From NCBI RefSeq assembly GCF_040675855.1, contig NZ_JBEGIK010000001.1:1860001-1924000 (forward strand): DNA of 64,000 bases. The letters are read 5' to 3'. The translations under genes and the position numbers were made by a program. The notes below the pieces were generated by a model. It did not search any database. It was not told the origin of the DNA and saw nothing but the letters and a program-made list of their open reading frames with translations. Positions 34,389 through 44,424 of the stretch are shown piece after piece. The first letter of the stretch is position 1, and the number at the start of each line of letters is the position of its first letter. This stretch comes from Microbacterium sp. LWH3-1.2 (GTDB taxonomy: Bacteria > Actinomycetota > Actinomycetes > Actinomycetales > Microbacteriaceae).

Positions 34389-35519
34389 ATGGTGGCCACG
34401 CTGCGCGTCATGCTGGATCAGCTGGTTGCGCCTTCTGAGCCCGAGTTGGTCGAGGCGTCGCGCGAGCTCGCGCGGGCGTTGGTGCTGGGTGCGCCGTCGG
34501 GATGCGAGGTCGAGGCGATTGCGCCGGCCGGTGGTGTGGATGGCGCTTTGGATACGGTGCCCGGGCTTGCGGGGGTGCGCCGCACGGCGTTACCGCGGCG
34601 GGAGCTCGCTGGCGCGCTGCAGTTGGGTGTCGGAACCGGCATCGGTGGCGGGATGATCCACTCGCCGTCGCTGTTCGCTCCGTTGGTGCGCCACGACCGG
34701 GTGCATGATCACGACCAGACGGTCGTGACGCTGTGGGATCTGCGGCCGTGGGAGTCGCCCTCGGAACTGCCCCGGGCGGTCGTGGCGTGGCACAAGGCGA
34801 TGCTCAAGCGGGCGGTGAAGCACGCGGACGCGGTGGTGGTGCCGACACACTCACTGGCGGGACGACTGTTGGAGATCGCGCCTGGCTTGCGGGACCGCGT
34901 TCGGGTAATCGCGGGCGCATCACCGCTGGGGTTCGTCGTGCCCGTCGATGAGGTGGGGCGCCGTCGGGCGCTAGGCCTCCCCGAGGGGTACGTGCTGCTC
35001 GCCGGTGGCCCGCTGGGCTCGGAGGGTTTGGATGCCGGACTCGCCGCGGTCGTCGCATCCGGTGTCGATCTGCCGGTAGTCGTGATCGACGTCGAAGAGG
35101 GACACGAGCCCGCGGTGGCGGACCTCGCCTCTGCGGCCGGGCTGCCGGAGCGGGCGTTACACGTACGCGGGGTGCTGTCTTCGGAGGATCGCGCCGCGGT
35201 GTTCGGAGCGGCGGTGGCGTTCGTCGCGGCGTCGCGGCGGGCGGCGTTCCCGTGGCGCGTCGTGGACGCGCTGACGCTGGGTGTGCCAGTGATCGCTGCG
35301 GCGTCGGCGGTGCACGACGAGGTGGTGTTCGACGGGGGGGAACTGGTTTCGGGAACGGATGCTGCGAGCCTCGCGGACGCGCTCGGTGCGGCGTTGGCGT
35401 CGGGGCTTGGGTCGACTGCGGCTGCCGAGCGGCTCGGCGTGCTCGCAGGGGATCGCGGTCGCGCGTTCTCGTGGCGCGAGGCCGCCGATAAGGTCTGGAT
35501 GCTGCACGCCGAGCTGTGA
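34389..35519 (+). CDS. GT-B glycosyltransferase (family 4-like)
   Basis: The 376-residue protein has the two-domain pattern of retaining GT4 enzymes. Acceptor-side segments include GGMIHSPSLFAPLVRHD and VVPTHSLAGRLLEIAP. A weaker C-terminal donor site reads AFVAASRRAAFPWRVVDALTLGVPVIAA, where the usual EGFGL loop is degenerate (AAFPW). It starts 4 nt after the LCP stop and is likely co-expressed. The sugar is unknown; rhamnosyl or mannosyl transfer early in polymer assembly is plausible. GGATGC density is still at housekeeping level here. Confidence 0.82.
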   Translation: MVATLRVMLDQLVAPSEPELVEASRELARALVLGAPSGCEVEAIAPAGGVDGALDTVPGLAGVRRTALPRRELAGALQLGVGTGIGGGMIHSPSLFAPLVRHDRVHDHDQTVVTLWDLRPWESPSELPRAVVAWHKAMLKRAVKHADAVVVPTHSLAGRLLEIAPGLRDRVRVIAGASPLGFVVPVDEVGRRRALGLPEGYVLLAGGPLGSEGLDAGLAAVVASGVDLPVVVIDVEEGHEPAVADLASAAGLPERALHVRGVLSSEDRAAVFGAAVAFVAASRRAAFPWRVVDALTLGVPVIAAASAVHDEVVFDGGELVSGTDAASLADALGAALASGLGSTAAAERLGVLAGDRGRAFSWREAADKVWMLHAEL

Positions 35520-35576
35520 GCAAATCCGGCAACTTCCTGTAAGCAGGGTGTCTAACCGTGCTAAGGAGGTGTCCTG

Positions 35577-35651
35577 TTGTACTCATTCGCCACTTCCGTC
35601 ACACTGTTCACATGGCGGGGGCTACGAGGGAACGCGCGCGCGCGTCCGTGA
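35577..35651 (+). CDS. Possible leader peptide upstream of the surface protein
   Basis: AAGGAGGTG, a near-perfect Shine-Dalgarno, is followed 7 nt later by TTG and a 24-codon frame (begins YSFATSVTLF) whose TGA overlaps an in-frame ATG of the surface gene (TGATG at 35649-35653). The strong ribosome site is 42 nt from the preferred surface-protein start, which itself lacks one. Confidence 0.25.
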   Translation: MYSFATSVTLFTWRGLRGNARARP

Positions 35652-38077
35652 TGGCAAGTGCGGTCATGATCACGGTGATCGCGATCACACTGGCGTCCCT
35701 GGGATCGAGCGCATCTGCGGTGGCGGGTGACGTCCACCGAACGGCGTCGACGTCGTCCGTGGCGCTGGACCCATCAGCGACGGGACTCGTCGCGACCGCC
35801 GATCTGACGAAGTTCCAGGCCGGCAACATCATCAGCGACGCCGTATTCTTCGACAAGACCACCATGTCCGAAGCGCAGATCCAGACGTTTCTACAGGGCA
35901 AGGTCGGATCGTGCCAGGCGGGCTATACCTGTCTCAAGGACTGGTACGACACGTCTCGCACGACGACGGCCGACGCGATGTGCGGCGCCTACTCGGGTGG
36001 GGTCCGGGAGCGCGCGTCGACGATCATTCACAAGGTAGCCCAGGCTTGCGGTATCAACCCGCAGGTGATCCTGGTGATGCTCCAGAAGGAGCAGGGACTC
36101 GTCACCCACACCTGGCCATCAGACTGGCGCTACACGATCGCGATGGGGCAGGGCTGCCCCGACACCGCCGCGTGCGACACCAGGTACTACGGATTCTTCA
36201 ACCAGGTCTACGGCGCTGCGTGGCAGCTCAAGCGGTACGCCAACCCGCCGGGAACGAGTCAGTACTTCACTTGGTACGCCCCCGGCAAGACCTGGAACGT
36301 GCGCTGGCACCCGAACGCGGGGTGCGGCTCGTCGCCCGTGACGATCGTGAACCAAGCGACCGCCGACCTCTACTACTACACGCCTTACCAGCCGAACGCG
36401 GCGGCGCTTCGCGCAGGCTACGGCGAGGGCGACAGCTGCTCGTCGTACGGCAACCGCAACTTTTACCAGTACTTCACCGACTGGTTCGGCTCGACCCAGA
36501 CGGCCAGTGCGGAGCGGTCCCCGTTCGGAGGATACAACCTCGTCGTTGAGCGCGGCCAGGTCACGGTTCAGGGGTGGGCCCTCGACCCTGACCAGCCGTC
36601 GGCTCAGCTCACAGTTACGCTCGCGATGGACGGACAGGCTGACTGGGCTAGATTCACCGCGAACTCCTCCCGACCGGATGTCGGCGCGGCCTACCCGGGC
36701 TACGGCGACCACCACGGGATGGAGTCGACACATCAGATTTCCGGAGGCGACCACACCGTTTGCGTGACGGTGCGCAACGTCGGGCTCGGCTCCGACAAGC
36801 AGCTGGGATGCAGCCCCATCTCCGTCGAGTCGGCCTCGCCCCAGGGCGGAACCTCGGCCGAGATGCTCGCGGGAGGCGTGCGGCTGACCGGCTGGACGCT
36901 GGACCTCGACACGACAAGCCCCCTCGCTGTGCACGTCTATGTGGACGGAGTGGCGTCTGCCTACACGGCCGACGCGTTCCGCCCCGACGTCGGGCGGGTG
37001 TACCCCGGCTACGGCGACAACCACGGCATCGACATCTCGCTTCCTCTGGCCGTCGGCAAGCATGCCATCTGCACATACGGCATCAACGTCGCGCGCGGGG
37101 TGAACAACCTGCTGGGCTGTCACGACGTGGACGTGACCGCGTCCGGCGATCCGGTGGGCGCGCTGGAATCCGTCATCGCTCAGCCGGGTGGGATCCAGGT
37201 GAAGGGCTGGGCGCTCGACCCCAACACGCATGCGTCCATCGGGGTGCACGTCTATCGCGGTTCGGCGGCCACCGCCCTCGACGCGTCGGCGGCGAGGCAG
37301 GATCTGCCGGCGAAGTACGCCGACCTGGGAACTGCCCACGGATTCGACGGCCGGATTGGAGCTCCCGCGGGCAAGAGCCAGGTGTGCGCTTACGGGTTGA
37401 ACACGGGATTCGGCAGCAACTCGCTGCTCGGGTGCCGGACGGTGACGGTAATGTCCGGGTCGCCGTTCGGAGGCATCGACGTCACCACGCAGAGCGGATC
37501 CGTCCGACTTCGCGGCTGGACGATCGATCCCGACACGGTCGACGCCATCCCCGTCCACGTCTATATCGACGGCAAGCCGCAGGCGATCACGGCCGAGGCG
37601 CAGCGCGGCGACGTCGGCGCTGTCTACCCCGGGTACGGTCCACTCCACGGAATCGACGCCACCTTCGACCTGTCCGCCGGCCGGCACACCCTCTGCGCCT
37701 ATGGGATCAATACCGCGGCCGGTTCCAACGCGCTGCTGGGCTGCGCGGACTTCGTGGTCCCGAGCGGATCGCCGTTCGGGGGCACGGACGTCACCGTGAG
37801 TGGGCGCGATGTGCGGCTACGCGGGTGGAGCATAGATCCGGACACGGCCGCTCCCATCCCGGTTCACGTGTACGTCGACGGCATCGGTGCGGCCCTCACG
37901 ACCGCCGGCGTCACTCGCAAGGATGTGGGCGCGGCCTACCCGGCGTACGGCTCGAACCATGGCATCGACACCACGTTCGTAGTGGAGCCCGGCAACCATC
38001 AGATCTGCAGCTACGCGATCAACACCGGGCCGGGTGCCAACACGCTGCTGGCGTGCCAGTCCGTCACAATCCGCTGA
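35612..38077 (+). CDS. Secreted surface protein: lysozyme-like domain plus five ~104-residue repeats
   Basis: The 821-residue product has a signal peptide (basic RERAR, hydrophobic core about 14-36, AXA-type ending ASA). Residues ~60-300 resemble actinobacterial 'hemagglutinin'-annotated proteins with a lysozyme-like helix ILVMLQKEQGLV, where E160 could be catalytic; this is inference. Residues ~303-821 are five repeats sharing SPFGG, GW.(I/L)DPDT, VHVYVDG, DVGAAYPGYG, HG(I/M)D and two cysteines around C.YGIN..GSN.LLGC, likely disulfide-linked beta modules. No sortase motif is seen. It may bind or trim the wall near the polymer made by this locus. The start is chosen for signal-peptide quality. 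Confidence 0.78.
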   Translation: MAGATRERARASVMASAVMITVIAITLASLGSSASAVAGDVHRTASTSSVALDPSATGLVATADLTKFQAGNIISDAVFFDKTTMSEAQIQTFLQGKVGSCQAGYTCLKDWYDTSRTTTADAMCGAYSGGVRERASTIIHKVAQACGINPQVILVMLQKEQGLVTHTWPSDWRYTIAMGQGCPDTAACDTRYYGFFNQVYGAAWQLKRYANPPGTSQYFTWYAPGKTWNVRWHPNAGCGSSPVTIVNQATADLYYYTPYQPNAAALRAGYGEGDSCSSYGNRNFYQYFTDWFGSTQTASAERSPFGGYNLVVERGQVTVQGWALDPDQPSAQLTVTLAMDGQADWARFTANSSRPDVGAAYPGYGDHHGMESTHQISGGDHTVCVTVRNVGLGSDKQLGCSPISVESASPQGGTSAEMLAGGVRLTGWTLDLDTTSPLAVHVYVDGVASAYTADAFRPDVGRVYPGYGDNHGIDISLPLAVGKHAICTYGINVARGVNNLLGCHDVDVTASGDPVGALESVIAQPGGIQVKGWALDPNTHASIGVHVYRGSAATALDASAARQDLPAKYADLGTAHGFDGRIGAPAGKSQVCAYGLNTGFGSNSLLGCRTVTVMSGSPFGGIDVTTQSGSVRLRGWTIDPDTVDAIPVHVYIDGKPQAITAEAQRGDVGAVYPGYGPLHGIDATFDLSAGRHTLCAYGINTAAGSNALLGCADFVVPSGSPFGGTDVTVSGRDVRLRGWSIDPDTAAPIPVHVYVDGIGAALTTAGVTRKDVGAAYPAYGSNHGIDTTFVVEPGNHQICSYAINTGPGANTLLACQSVTIR

Positions 38078-38096
38078 GCGGGACGTCATCCTCGGC

Positions 38097-39617
38097 ATGG
38101 CAGGTATGCGCGCCTCCTCTCTCGTCTCCTGGCTGCAGCGAGCGATCGTGCGCTGGGCTGCCATGGTCTTCCTGGCGCTCGTGCTGCTGGGCGGAGCGTG
38201 GGCGGTAGCCTCCCCGATCGGGGCCGGGCCGGACGAATCGGGCCACATCATGAAGGCGGCCGCGACGTTCCGCGGAGACTTCACGGGCACGCCCACCTCC
38301 GCGCCGGGCATCCGCTCGTTCGTCCTCCCTGACGACGTGGGCGGCCTGGGGGGCGAAGTGACCTGCTTCGCCGGCCTCCCGAACCAGACAGCGGCGTGCG
38401 CGCCCGCTCTGGGCAGCCGATCCCATGTGCTGATCGAGGTCGAGAGCGGGGTCGCCGCCTATAATCCCGCTTACTACGCCCTCGTAGGCTGGCCGTCGCT
38501 CTTCCTCGACGGCGGGACGATGGTCGTGGCGATGCGTCTGCTGAACGTCGTCCTCGTTGCGGCGCTGTGGACCGTCGTGATCGTCACCCTGAGCTTCCGG
38601 CGTCCTCGAACGGCATTCTTCGCATGTCTGGCGATTACTCCTTTGACGCTCTACCTGACGGGGGTGGTGAATCCGAGCGGGGCGGAGGTCGCCGCCACCG
38701 CTGCCGTACTGGTGCTCGTCGATGCCGTCGCGACCGGCCGGGGCTGCGGCACTCCTTGGCTGCCTGTGGTCCTCGGAGTCTCGGTCGGGCTCCTCATCAA
38801 TCTGCGGTCGATCTCTCCGCTGTTCGCCCTGCTCGCCGTACTCGCCGTGCTCGCGATGCGGGGCGGCGCGGCTCTCTGGGACGGAATGCGGCGCAGGTCG
38901 ATGATCGTCATGGGTCTTGTCCTGATCCCGTTCGCGCTGTTCGCGGTGGCATGGACACTTCTGGTCAGTCAGTCGGCGGGGTTCATCCCCTCCTCCGACC
39001 GCCGCCGGCCCGGCCGGCTCGAGGCCTTCTTCCATACGATCGAGCAGTTCCCCAGCCAGTTCACCGAGATGGTCGGCGTCATGGGCTGGTTCGACGCCTG
39101 GCCGCCGACCGCGGTGCATATGGTGTGGGGCGTGCTCGTCGGCGGAGCGGTGCTCTTGGGGGCGCTCGTGGGCCGACCGCGTCACGCCCTGACGGTGCTC
39201 GCCGCCGGTGCTCTCCTCCTCATCGCGCCTGCGCTGATCCAGGCCGCCTCGGCGGCCCAATACGGATACATCTGGCAGGGGCGCTACGGTTTGCCGTTCC
39301 TTGCGATCACGATGACCGTCGCCGCCCTCACCGTCGAGGCGGCTCGACCACCCGTCGCTGCCGCGGGGAGATTCACGGCGTTCGCGGGGGTGCTCCTCGC
39401 ACTGCAGATCTGGTCGTTCGTCGCCGTGCTCAAACGCTACGCCGTAGGCGCTGATGCCGACTGGGGCCTGTGGGCCACATCCAGCGCCTGGCAGCCACCC
39501 GGCGGCGCCGTCCTCGTGTGCGTCGTCTTCGCCTCGGGCGCGGCGCTGCTCATGGGTGCGCTCGTCGTCGACGCGCGGCGGTCCTCGGCCCGCACGCGGG
39601 CCGGCACCACGAATTGA
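38097..39617 (+). CDS. Polytopic membrane protein, DUF2142-like (GT-C type)
   Basis: This 506-residue protein has about 11 predicted membrane spans. A large outer loop after the first span contains GAGPDESGHIMKAA, where the acidic DE follows the first helix as in GT-C enzymes using polyprenol-phosphate sugars. The YNPAYYALVGWP segment is typical of DUF2142 proteins in O-antigen and wall polysaccharide loci. It is probably an extracytoplasmic sugar transferase; the sugar is unknown. The next gene converges on it with only 7 bp between. Confidence 0.78.
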   Translation: MAGMRASSLVSWLQRAIVRWAAMVFLALVLLGGAWAVASPIGAGPDESGHIMKAAATFRGDFTGTPTSAPGIRSFVLPDDVGGLGGEVTCFAGLPNQTAACAPALGSRSHVLIEVESGVAAYNPAYYALVGWPSLFLDGGTMVVAMRLLNVVLVAALWTVVIVTLSFRRPRTAFFACLAITPLTLYLTGVVNPSGAEVAATAAVLVLVDAVATGRGCGTPWLPVVLGVSVGLLINLRSISPLFALLAVLAVLAMRGGAALWDGMRRRSMIVMGLVLIPFALFAVAWTLLVSQSAGFIPSSDRRRPGRLEAFFHTIEQFPSQFTEMVGVMGWFDAWPPTAVHMVWGVLVGGAVLLGALVGRPRHALTVLAAGALLLIAPALIQAASAAQYGYIWQGRYGLPFLAITMTVAALTVEAARPPVAAAGRFTAFAGVLLALQIWSFVAVLKRYAVGADADWGLWATSSAWQPPGGAVLVCVVFASGAALLMGALVVDARRSSARTRAGTTN

Positions 39618-39624
39618 CCAGGGG

Positions 39625-41637
39625 TCAGCCCGCTGTCGCCACCTCGTAGACGGTGTAGTCGACTCCTGCCCACCGGAAAGCGCCCCCCTCGGCCAGACAC
39701 GGTTGCTCGAGCGGGTCGCTCGAGACCGCGTACCGGAAGCCCGGTAGGCGCTCGGCGAGCTCGCAGGGCGAGGTGTGCACGACGATGATGTCCGGCGTCG
39801 GCTGCGTGAAATCCACCGAATCGCCGTCGGTCCAGTCGAACTGGATGTGGAGCCCGCCGCGATTCCACATGTCCTCGTGGTCCCCACCGGGGTCGAGCTT
39901 CAACCACGCATCCACGTCCGGCCCCATCTGCTGACGTGCGCTCAGCGTGGGCGTACCTGTCGCCATCATCAGGGAATCGACGTCTTGCGACTCGGACGCC
40001 CAGGTGTGACCATCGGCGCGGGCCTCGACTCCCCAGTCGAGGAATCGCTGCGCCGTGTCGCTTGCCCGCAGATCGCCGACACCGAACAGGACGGGAGTCG
40101 ATGCGGCCACGAGGAGTGCTGCCGCCCCCAGCGACGCGACCCAGGACCACCATCGTCGCGGCCAACGGACGAGGGCGAAGACCACCAGGCCGGCGACCAA
40201 GGAGCTGCCCCAGATCATCGCCACCGTGAGCTCGGGCAGCGCGCTCACCCCCAGAGATGAGGCGGCGTAGCCCGTCAGGAAGGCGGTGATCAGGCCCGCG
40301 GCGGCGGGAACGGCCCATCTCTGCGAAGGCTGCCACTGCGACATGAAGAGGGAGAACGCGAGGATGGCGATGTAGCCCACTCCGAGCATCGCCCGCGTAT
40401 TCGGCACCCGGTTGGCGACGGGGATGGCGGCCCCCAGGGATCCCCAGTCGAGGGTCCCCCAGCTCAGCCAAAACGCCCCGCAGACGACCAGTGTGGCGAG
40501 CGCGGCGAGCAGGCCGCGGTTCCCGCGCCAGGGAGTCGCGGCGACGAGAACGGCGAGCACGGCAAGCAGCACGGTGAACGCCGTGGAGATCTCCGACTGG
40601 TTGACTGTCATGCCCTTGATCCAGCCCAGAGCAGTGGCGCCGAAGACCATCCCGACGTCGAGGGCTCCACCTGTGCTCTTGCGATCACCGGGGTAAGTCG
40701 TGGACAGCACAGCCGCGATCGCGTCGAGGTTCTCCAAGAAGACAAGCCCGGTCCAGGTGAGCGCCGACAGTCCGATGGCGCCGAGTCCCAGCAGGCGGTG
40801 GCGCCACAATGTGTCGCGCGTGAGAAGGAACGCCGTGGTCGCGAGCACAAGGGGGATCCCGATGACGATCGCCAGCGGCTGGTAGTAAGTCGCGAACCGG
40901 GCGAGCAGCACGCCCGACCCGATGACGGCGACCGTCCCAGCGACCCAGCGTCGATCCGCCCATACCCGCGCGGCGTAGATCGCCAGCGCGCATCCGGCGG
41001 CCATGAACCCGAGCGTGTTGACGGGACGGCCCGACCACCACATGCTGCCCGGGGCGAGGAAGATCAGCGCGGCGGCGAAGTAGCCCCACCTCGCAGAGCC
41101 GGCGATCTGGCGAAACCATACCGGGAGGCCGATGAAGAGGAGCAACGTCGGCAGCCACCATTTCGCAGCGAACAGCATCTCGTTCGGGAACCACCCGCCC
41201 GCGGCGAGGATGGTGCCGTCGAAGAAGACGATGGTCGTGGCCGGCCCGGAGGGCAGCTGCGCGAAGAAGTTGTTCGAGGTGCTGAGGGGAGTCGTGTCCT
41301 CCTGGCCCCCTCGCGCCATCTGCCCCAGCCAGATGGGGGATTCGGTGCCCCACTCGTCGCTCCGGATGCTCTGCGACGACCCCCACTGCACGCCCAACGG
41401 AGACGACGGATCCTCGCGCAGGGAGTCGATGCCGATATTCGAATTGGTGATGCCGCCCAACACCAGTACCGCGTAGACCAGGAGCGGCGCAACAAAAACG
41501 ATATGCCGGCGCGCGAAGAGCCGAACTCGGCGGAACGCAGCGCGAGCGCCTTCCTGGCGTCGGTTCTCTGTCGTCGGCGGCCGACGCGAGACTTCTGGCC
41601 GATCCGGCGCCGTCGCGCTATCAGGCGTCGCGTGCAT
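39625..41637 (-). CDS. Large polytopic membrane protein, likely GT-C glycosyltransferase
   Basis: The 670-residue protein has a charged N-terminal tail (about 1-45), some 12 hydrophobic spans and a C-terminal extracellular region from about 545. The first outer loop contains QSIRSDEWGTESPIWLGQM, with the conserved DEW acidic pair expected of GT-C active sites. It resembles actinobacterial DUF7657-type proteins. It overlaps the DPM-like GT2 gene by 17 bp, implying that it uses the polyprenol-linked sugar made by that enzyme. Specificity is not predictable. Confidence 0.75.
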   Translation of the reverse strand: MHATPDSATAPDRPEVSRRPPTTENRRQEGARAAFRRVRLFARRHIVFVAPLLVYAVLVLGGITNSNIGIDSLREDPSSPLGVQWGSSQSIRSDEWGTESPIWLGQMARGGQEDTTPLSTSNNFFAQLPSGPATTIVFFDGTILAAGGWFPNEMLFAAKWWLPTLLLFIGLPVWFRQIAGSARWGYFAAALIFLAPGSMWWSGRPVNTLGFMAAGCALAIYAARVWADRRWVAGTVAVIGSGVLLARFATYYQPLAIVIGIPLVLATTAFLLTRDTLWRHRLLGLGAIGLSALTWTGLVFLENLDAIAAVLSTTYPGDRKSTGGALDVGMVFGATALGWIKGMTVNQSEISTAFTVLLAVLAVLVAATPWRGNRGLLAALATLVVCGAFWLSWGTLDWGSLGAAIPVANRVPNTRAMLGVGYIAILAFSLFMSQWQPSQRWAVPAAAGLITAFLTGYAASSLGVSALPELTVAMIWGSSLVAGLVVFALVRWPRRWWSWVASLGAAALLVAASTPVLFGVGDLRASDTAQRFLDWGVEARADGHTWASESQDVDSLMMATGTPTLSARQQMGPDVDAWLKLDPGGDHEDMWNRGGLHIQFDWTDGDSVDFTQPTPDIIVVHTSPCELAERLPGFRYAVSSDPLEQPCLAEGGAFRWAGVDYTVYEVATAG

Positions 41638-42583
41638 CGGAGCGGAGGACCGTGGGAGGTGCGGGGTACTGCAGATAGTTTAGCCGGCCGGCTTCGCGGC
41701 GGGCCTTGAGCACCCCGTCGAGGATCAGGCCGATCATCCATGCCAGGAAGGCAACGATCACGATCCCCAGCGCCAGGATCGCCGTCGGCAGGCGCGGCAC
41801 GAGCGCGGTCTCGAAGAACTCGACGACGATCGGCGTTCCGAGAATGACACCGATCAGGGCGAGGATCGCGCCGGCGATCCCGTAGAACATCATCGGGCGC
41901 TCGTGCCGGATCAGCTCGACAATAAGCGAGAGGATCCGGAATCCGTCATGGTAGGTCCGCAGCTTGCTCTCGCTGCCCGCAGGGCGGTCCTTGAATCCCA
42001 CCGGCACCTCGGTCTGCGGTACACGCAGGCTCATGGCGTGCACCGTGAGCTCGGTCTCGATCTCGAACTCGCGCGAGAGCGCAGGGAAGCTCTTGACGAA
42101 ACGCCGCGAGAACACACGGTAGCCGCTGAGCATGTCGTTGACATCCGACTTGAAGACGCCGCCGACGAGCCAGTTGAAGCCCTTGTTGCCCAGTTCGTGT
42201 CCGGGACGGTACGCGCCTTCCTGCTGCTGGCGTCGCACCCCGAGAACATGATCGTAAGGACCCTCGAGGAGGGTGTCGATCATCGTCGGGAGATCGGCAG
42301 TCGCGTAGGTGTCGTCGCCGTCGATGAGCACGTAGATGTCGGCGTCGATGTCGGCGAAAGCACGGCGGACGACGTTGCCCTTGCCCTTCATGTACTCGTG
42401 TCGCACTATCGCTCCGGCTGCGCGGGCGACCTTTGCCGTGGCGTCGGTGCTTGCGTTGTCGTAGACGTAGATGTCCATCTCGGGCACTGCCGCGCGCAGA
42501 TCCGCGACGACAGTCGCGATCGCGGCCTCCTCGTTGTGGCAAGGAACGATCGCAGCGATCGTCGGCCGGGACATCTCGGTCAC
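41621..42583 (-). CDS. Family 2 glycosyltransferase, polyprenol-phosphate sugar synthase (DPM1/GtrB-like)
   Basis: It is predicted to move a sugar from a nucleotide donor to polyprenyl phosphate at the inner membrane face. The 320 residues carry AAIVPCHNEEAAI, YVYDNASTDAT, the DGDDTYAT metal motif and GFKDRPAGSESKLRTYHDG, with two C-terminal membrane spans (about 232-255 and 265-290). The GTG start (VTEMSRPT) has GGAGG 7 nt before it and is preferred over the following ATG. It is divergent from gtrA, the usual partner. Confidence 0.9.
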   Translation of the reverse strand: MTEMSRPTIAAIVPCHNEEAAIATVVADLRAAVPEMDIYVYDNASTDATAKVARAAGAIVRHEYMKGKGNVVRRAFADIDADIYVLIDGDDTYATADLPTMIDTLLEGPYDHVLGVRRQQQEGAYRPGHELGNKGFNWLVGGVFKSDVNDMLSGYRVFSRRFVKSFPALSREFEIETELTVHAMSLRVPQTEVPVGFKDRPAGSESKLRTYHDGFRILSLIVELIRHERPMMFYGIAGAILALIGVILGTPIVVEFFETALVPRLPTAILALGIVIVAFLAWMIGLILDGVLKARREAGRLNYLQYPAPPTVLRSDARDA

Positions 42584-42693
42584 TCTTGTTCCTCCATTGC
42601 GCGCGCACGACAGTAGGCGCCGGGGGGCGCACAGCGCCAACCAAGCTATCATGGGCGACTGCGGCCGCTCGGCGGCTGCGGAGAGGAATGCTC

Positions 42694-43173
42694 ATGGTTT
42701 CCGACCGGTCAGGCGTTGTCGGCCTGCTCCAGCGTGGCGGGGCCTTCCTTGTTGTTGGTGGGGTCGCGTTCGTGGTCGACGCGCTCGTCTTCAATCTCCT
42801 CGCCTTCGGTTTCACTGGGATCGGGCTCCTTTACGACCTTCCGCTCGTCGCAAAGGTGATTGCGATCACCGTCGCGACCGTCGTGACCTACGTAGGCAAC
42901 CGCTACTGGACGTTCGGGACCCGCCACATCGAGCGACGGCTCTCGCGGTACGTGGTCTTCGTCCTGCTCAATGTCGTCGCGATGGGGATCCAACTCGGGT
43001 GTCTCGCCTTCTCGCGCTACGTCCTGGGGTTCGAGGGGATCGTCGCCGACAACATCGCGGGAACGTTCATCGGGCAGGCTCTCGCCACCCTCTTCCGGTT
43101 CTTCACTTACGACCGCTGGGTCTTCCCGAACGATCACGAGGCCGCTCGCAACGCAGCGATCGAAGCCGGCTGA
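42694..43173 (+). CDS. GtrA family flippase-like membrane protein
   Basis: This 159-residue protein has four membrane spans, with the GtrA pattern FLVVGGVAFVVDALVFNLL in span 1 and TYVGNRYWTF between spans 2 and 3. GtrA proteins are thought to move polyprenyl-phosphate sugars across the membrane. With the DPM-like GT2 opposite, it would supply lipid-linked sugar to the GT-C-like proteins. The ATG at 42694 lies 7 nt after GAGAGGA; the one at 42688 is too close to it. Confidence 0.88.
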   Translation: MVSDRSGVVGLLQRGGAFLVVGGVAFVVDALVFNLLAFGFTGIGLLYDLPLVAKVIAITVATVVTYVGNRYWTFGTRHIERRLSRYVVFVLLNVVAMGIQLGCLAFSRYVLGFEGIVADNIAGTFIGQALATLFRFFTYDRWVFPNDHEAARNAAIEAG

Positions 43174-44421
<1,248 letters not shown>

Positions 44422-44424
44422 CCG

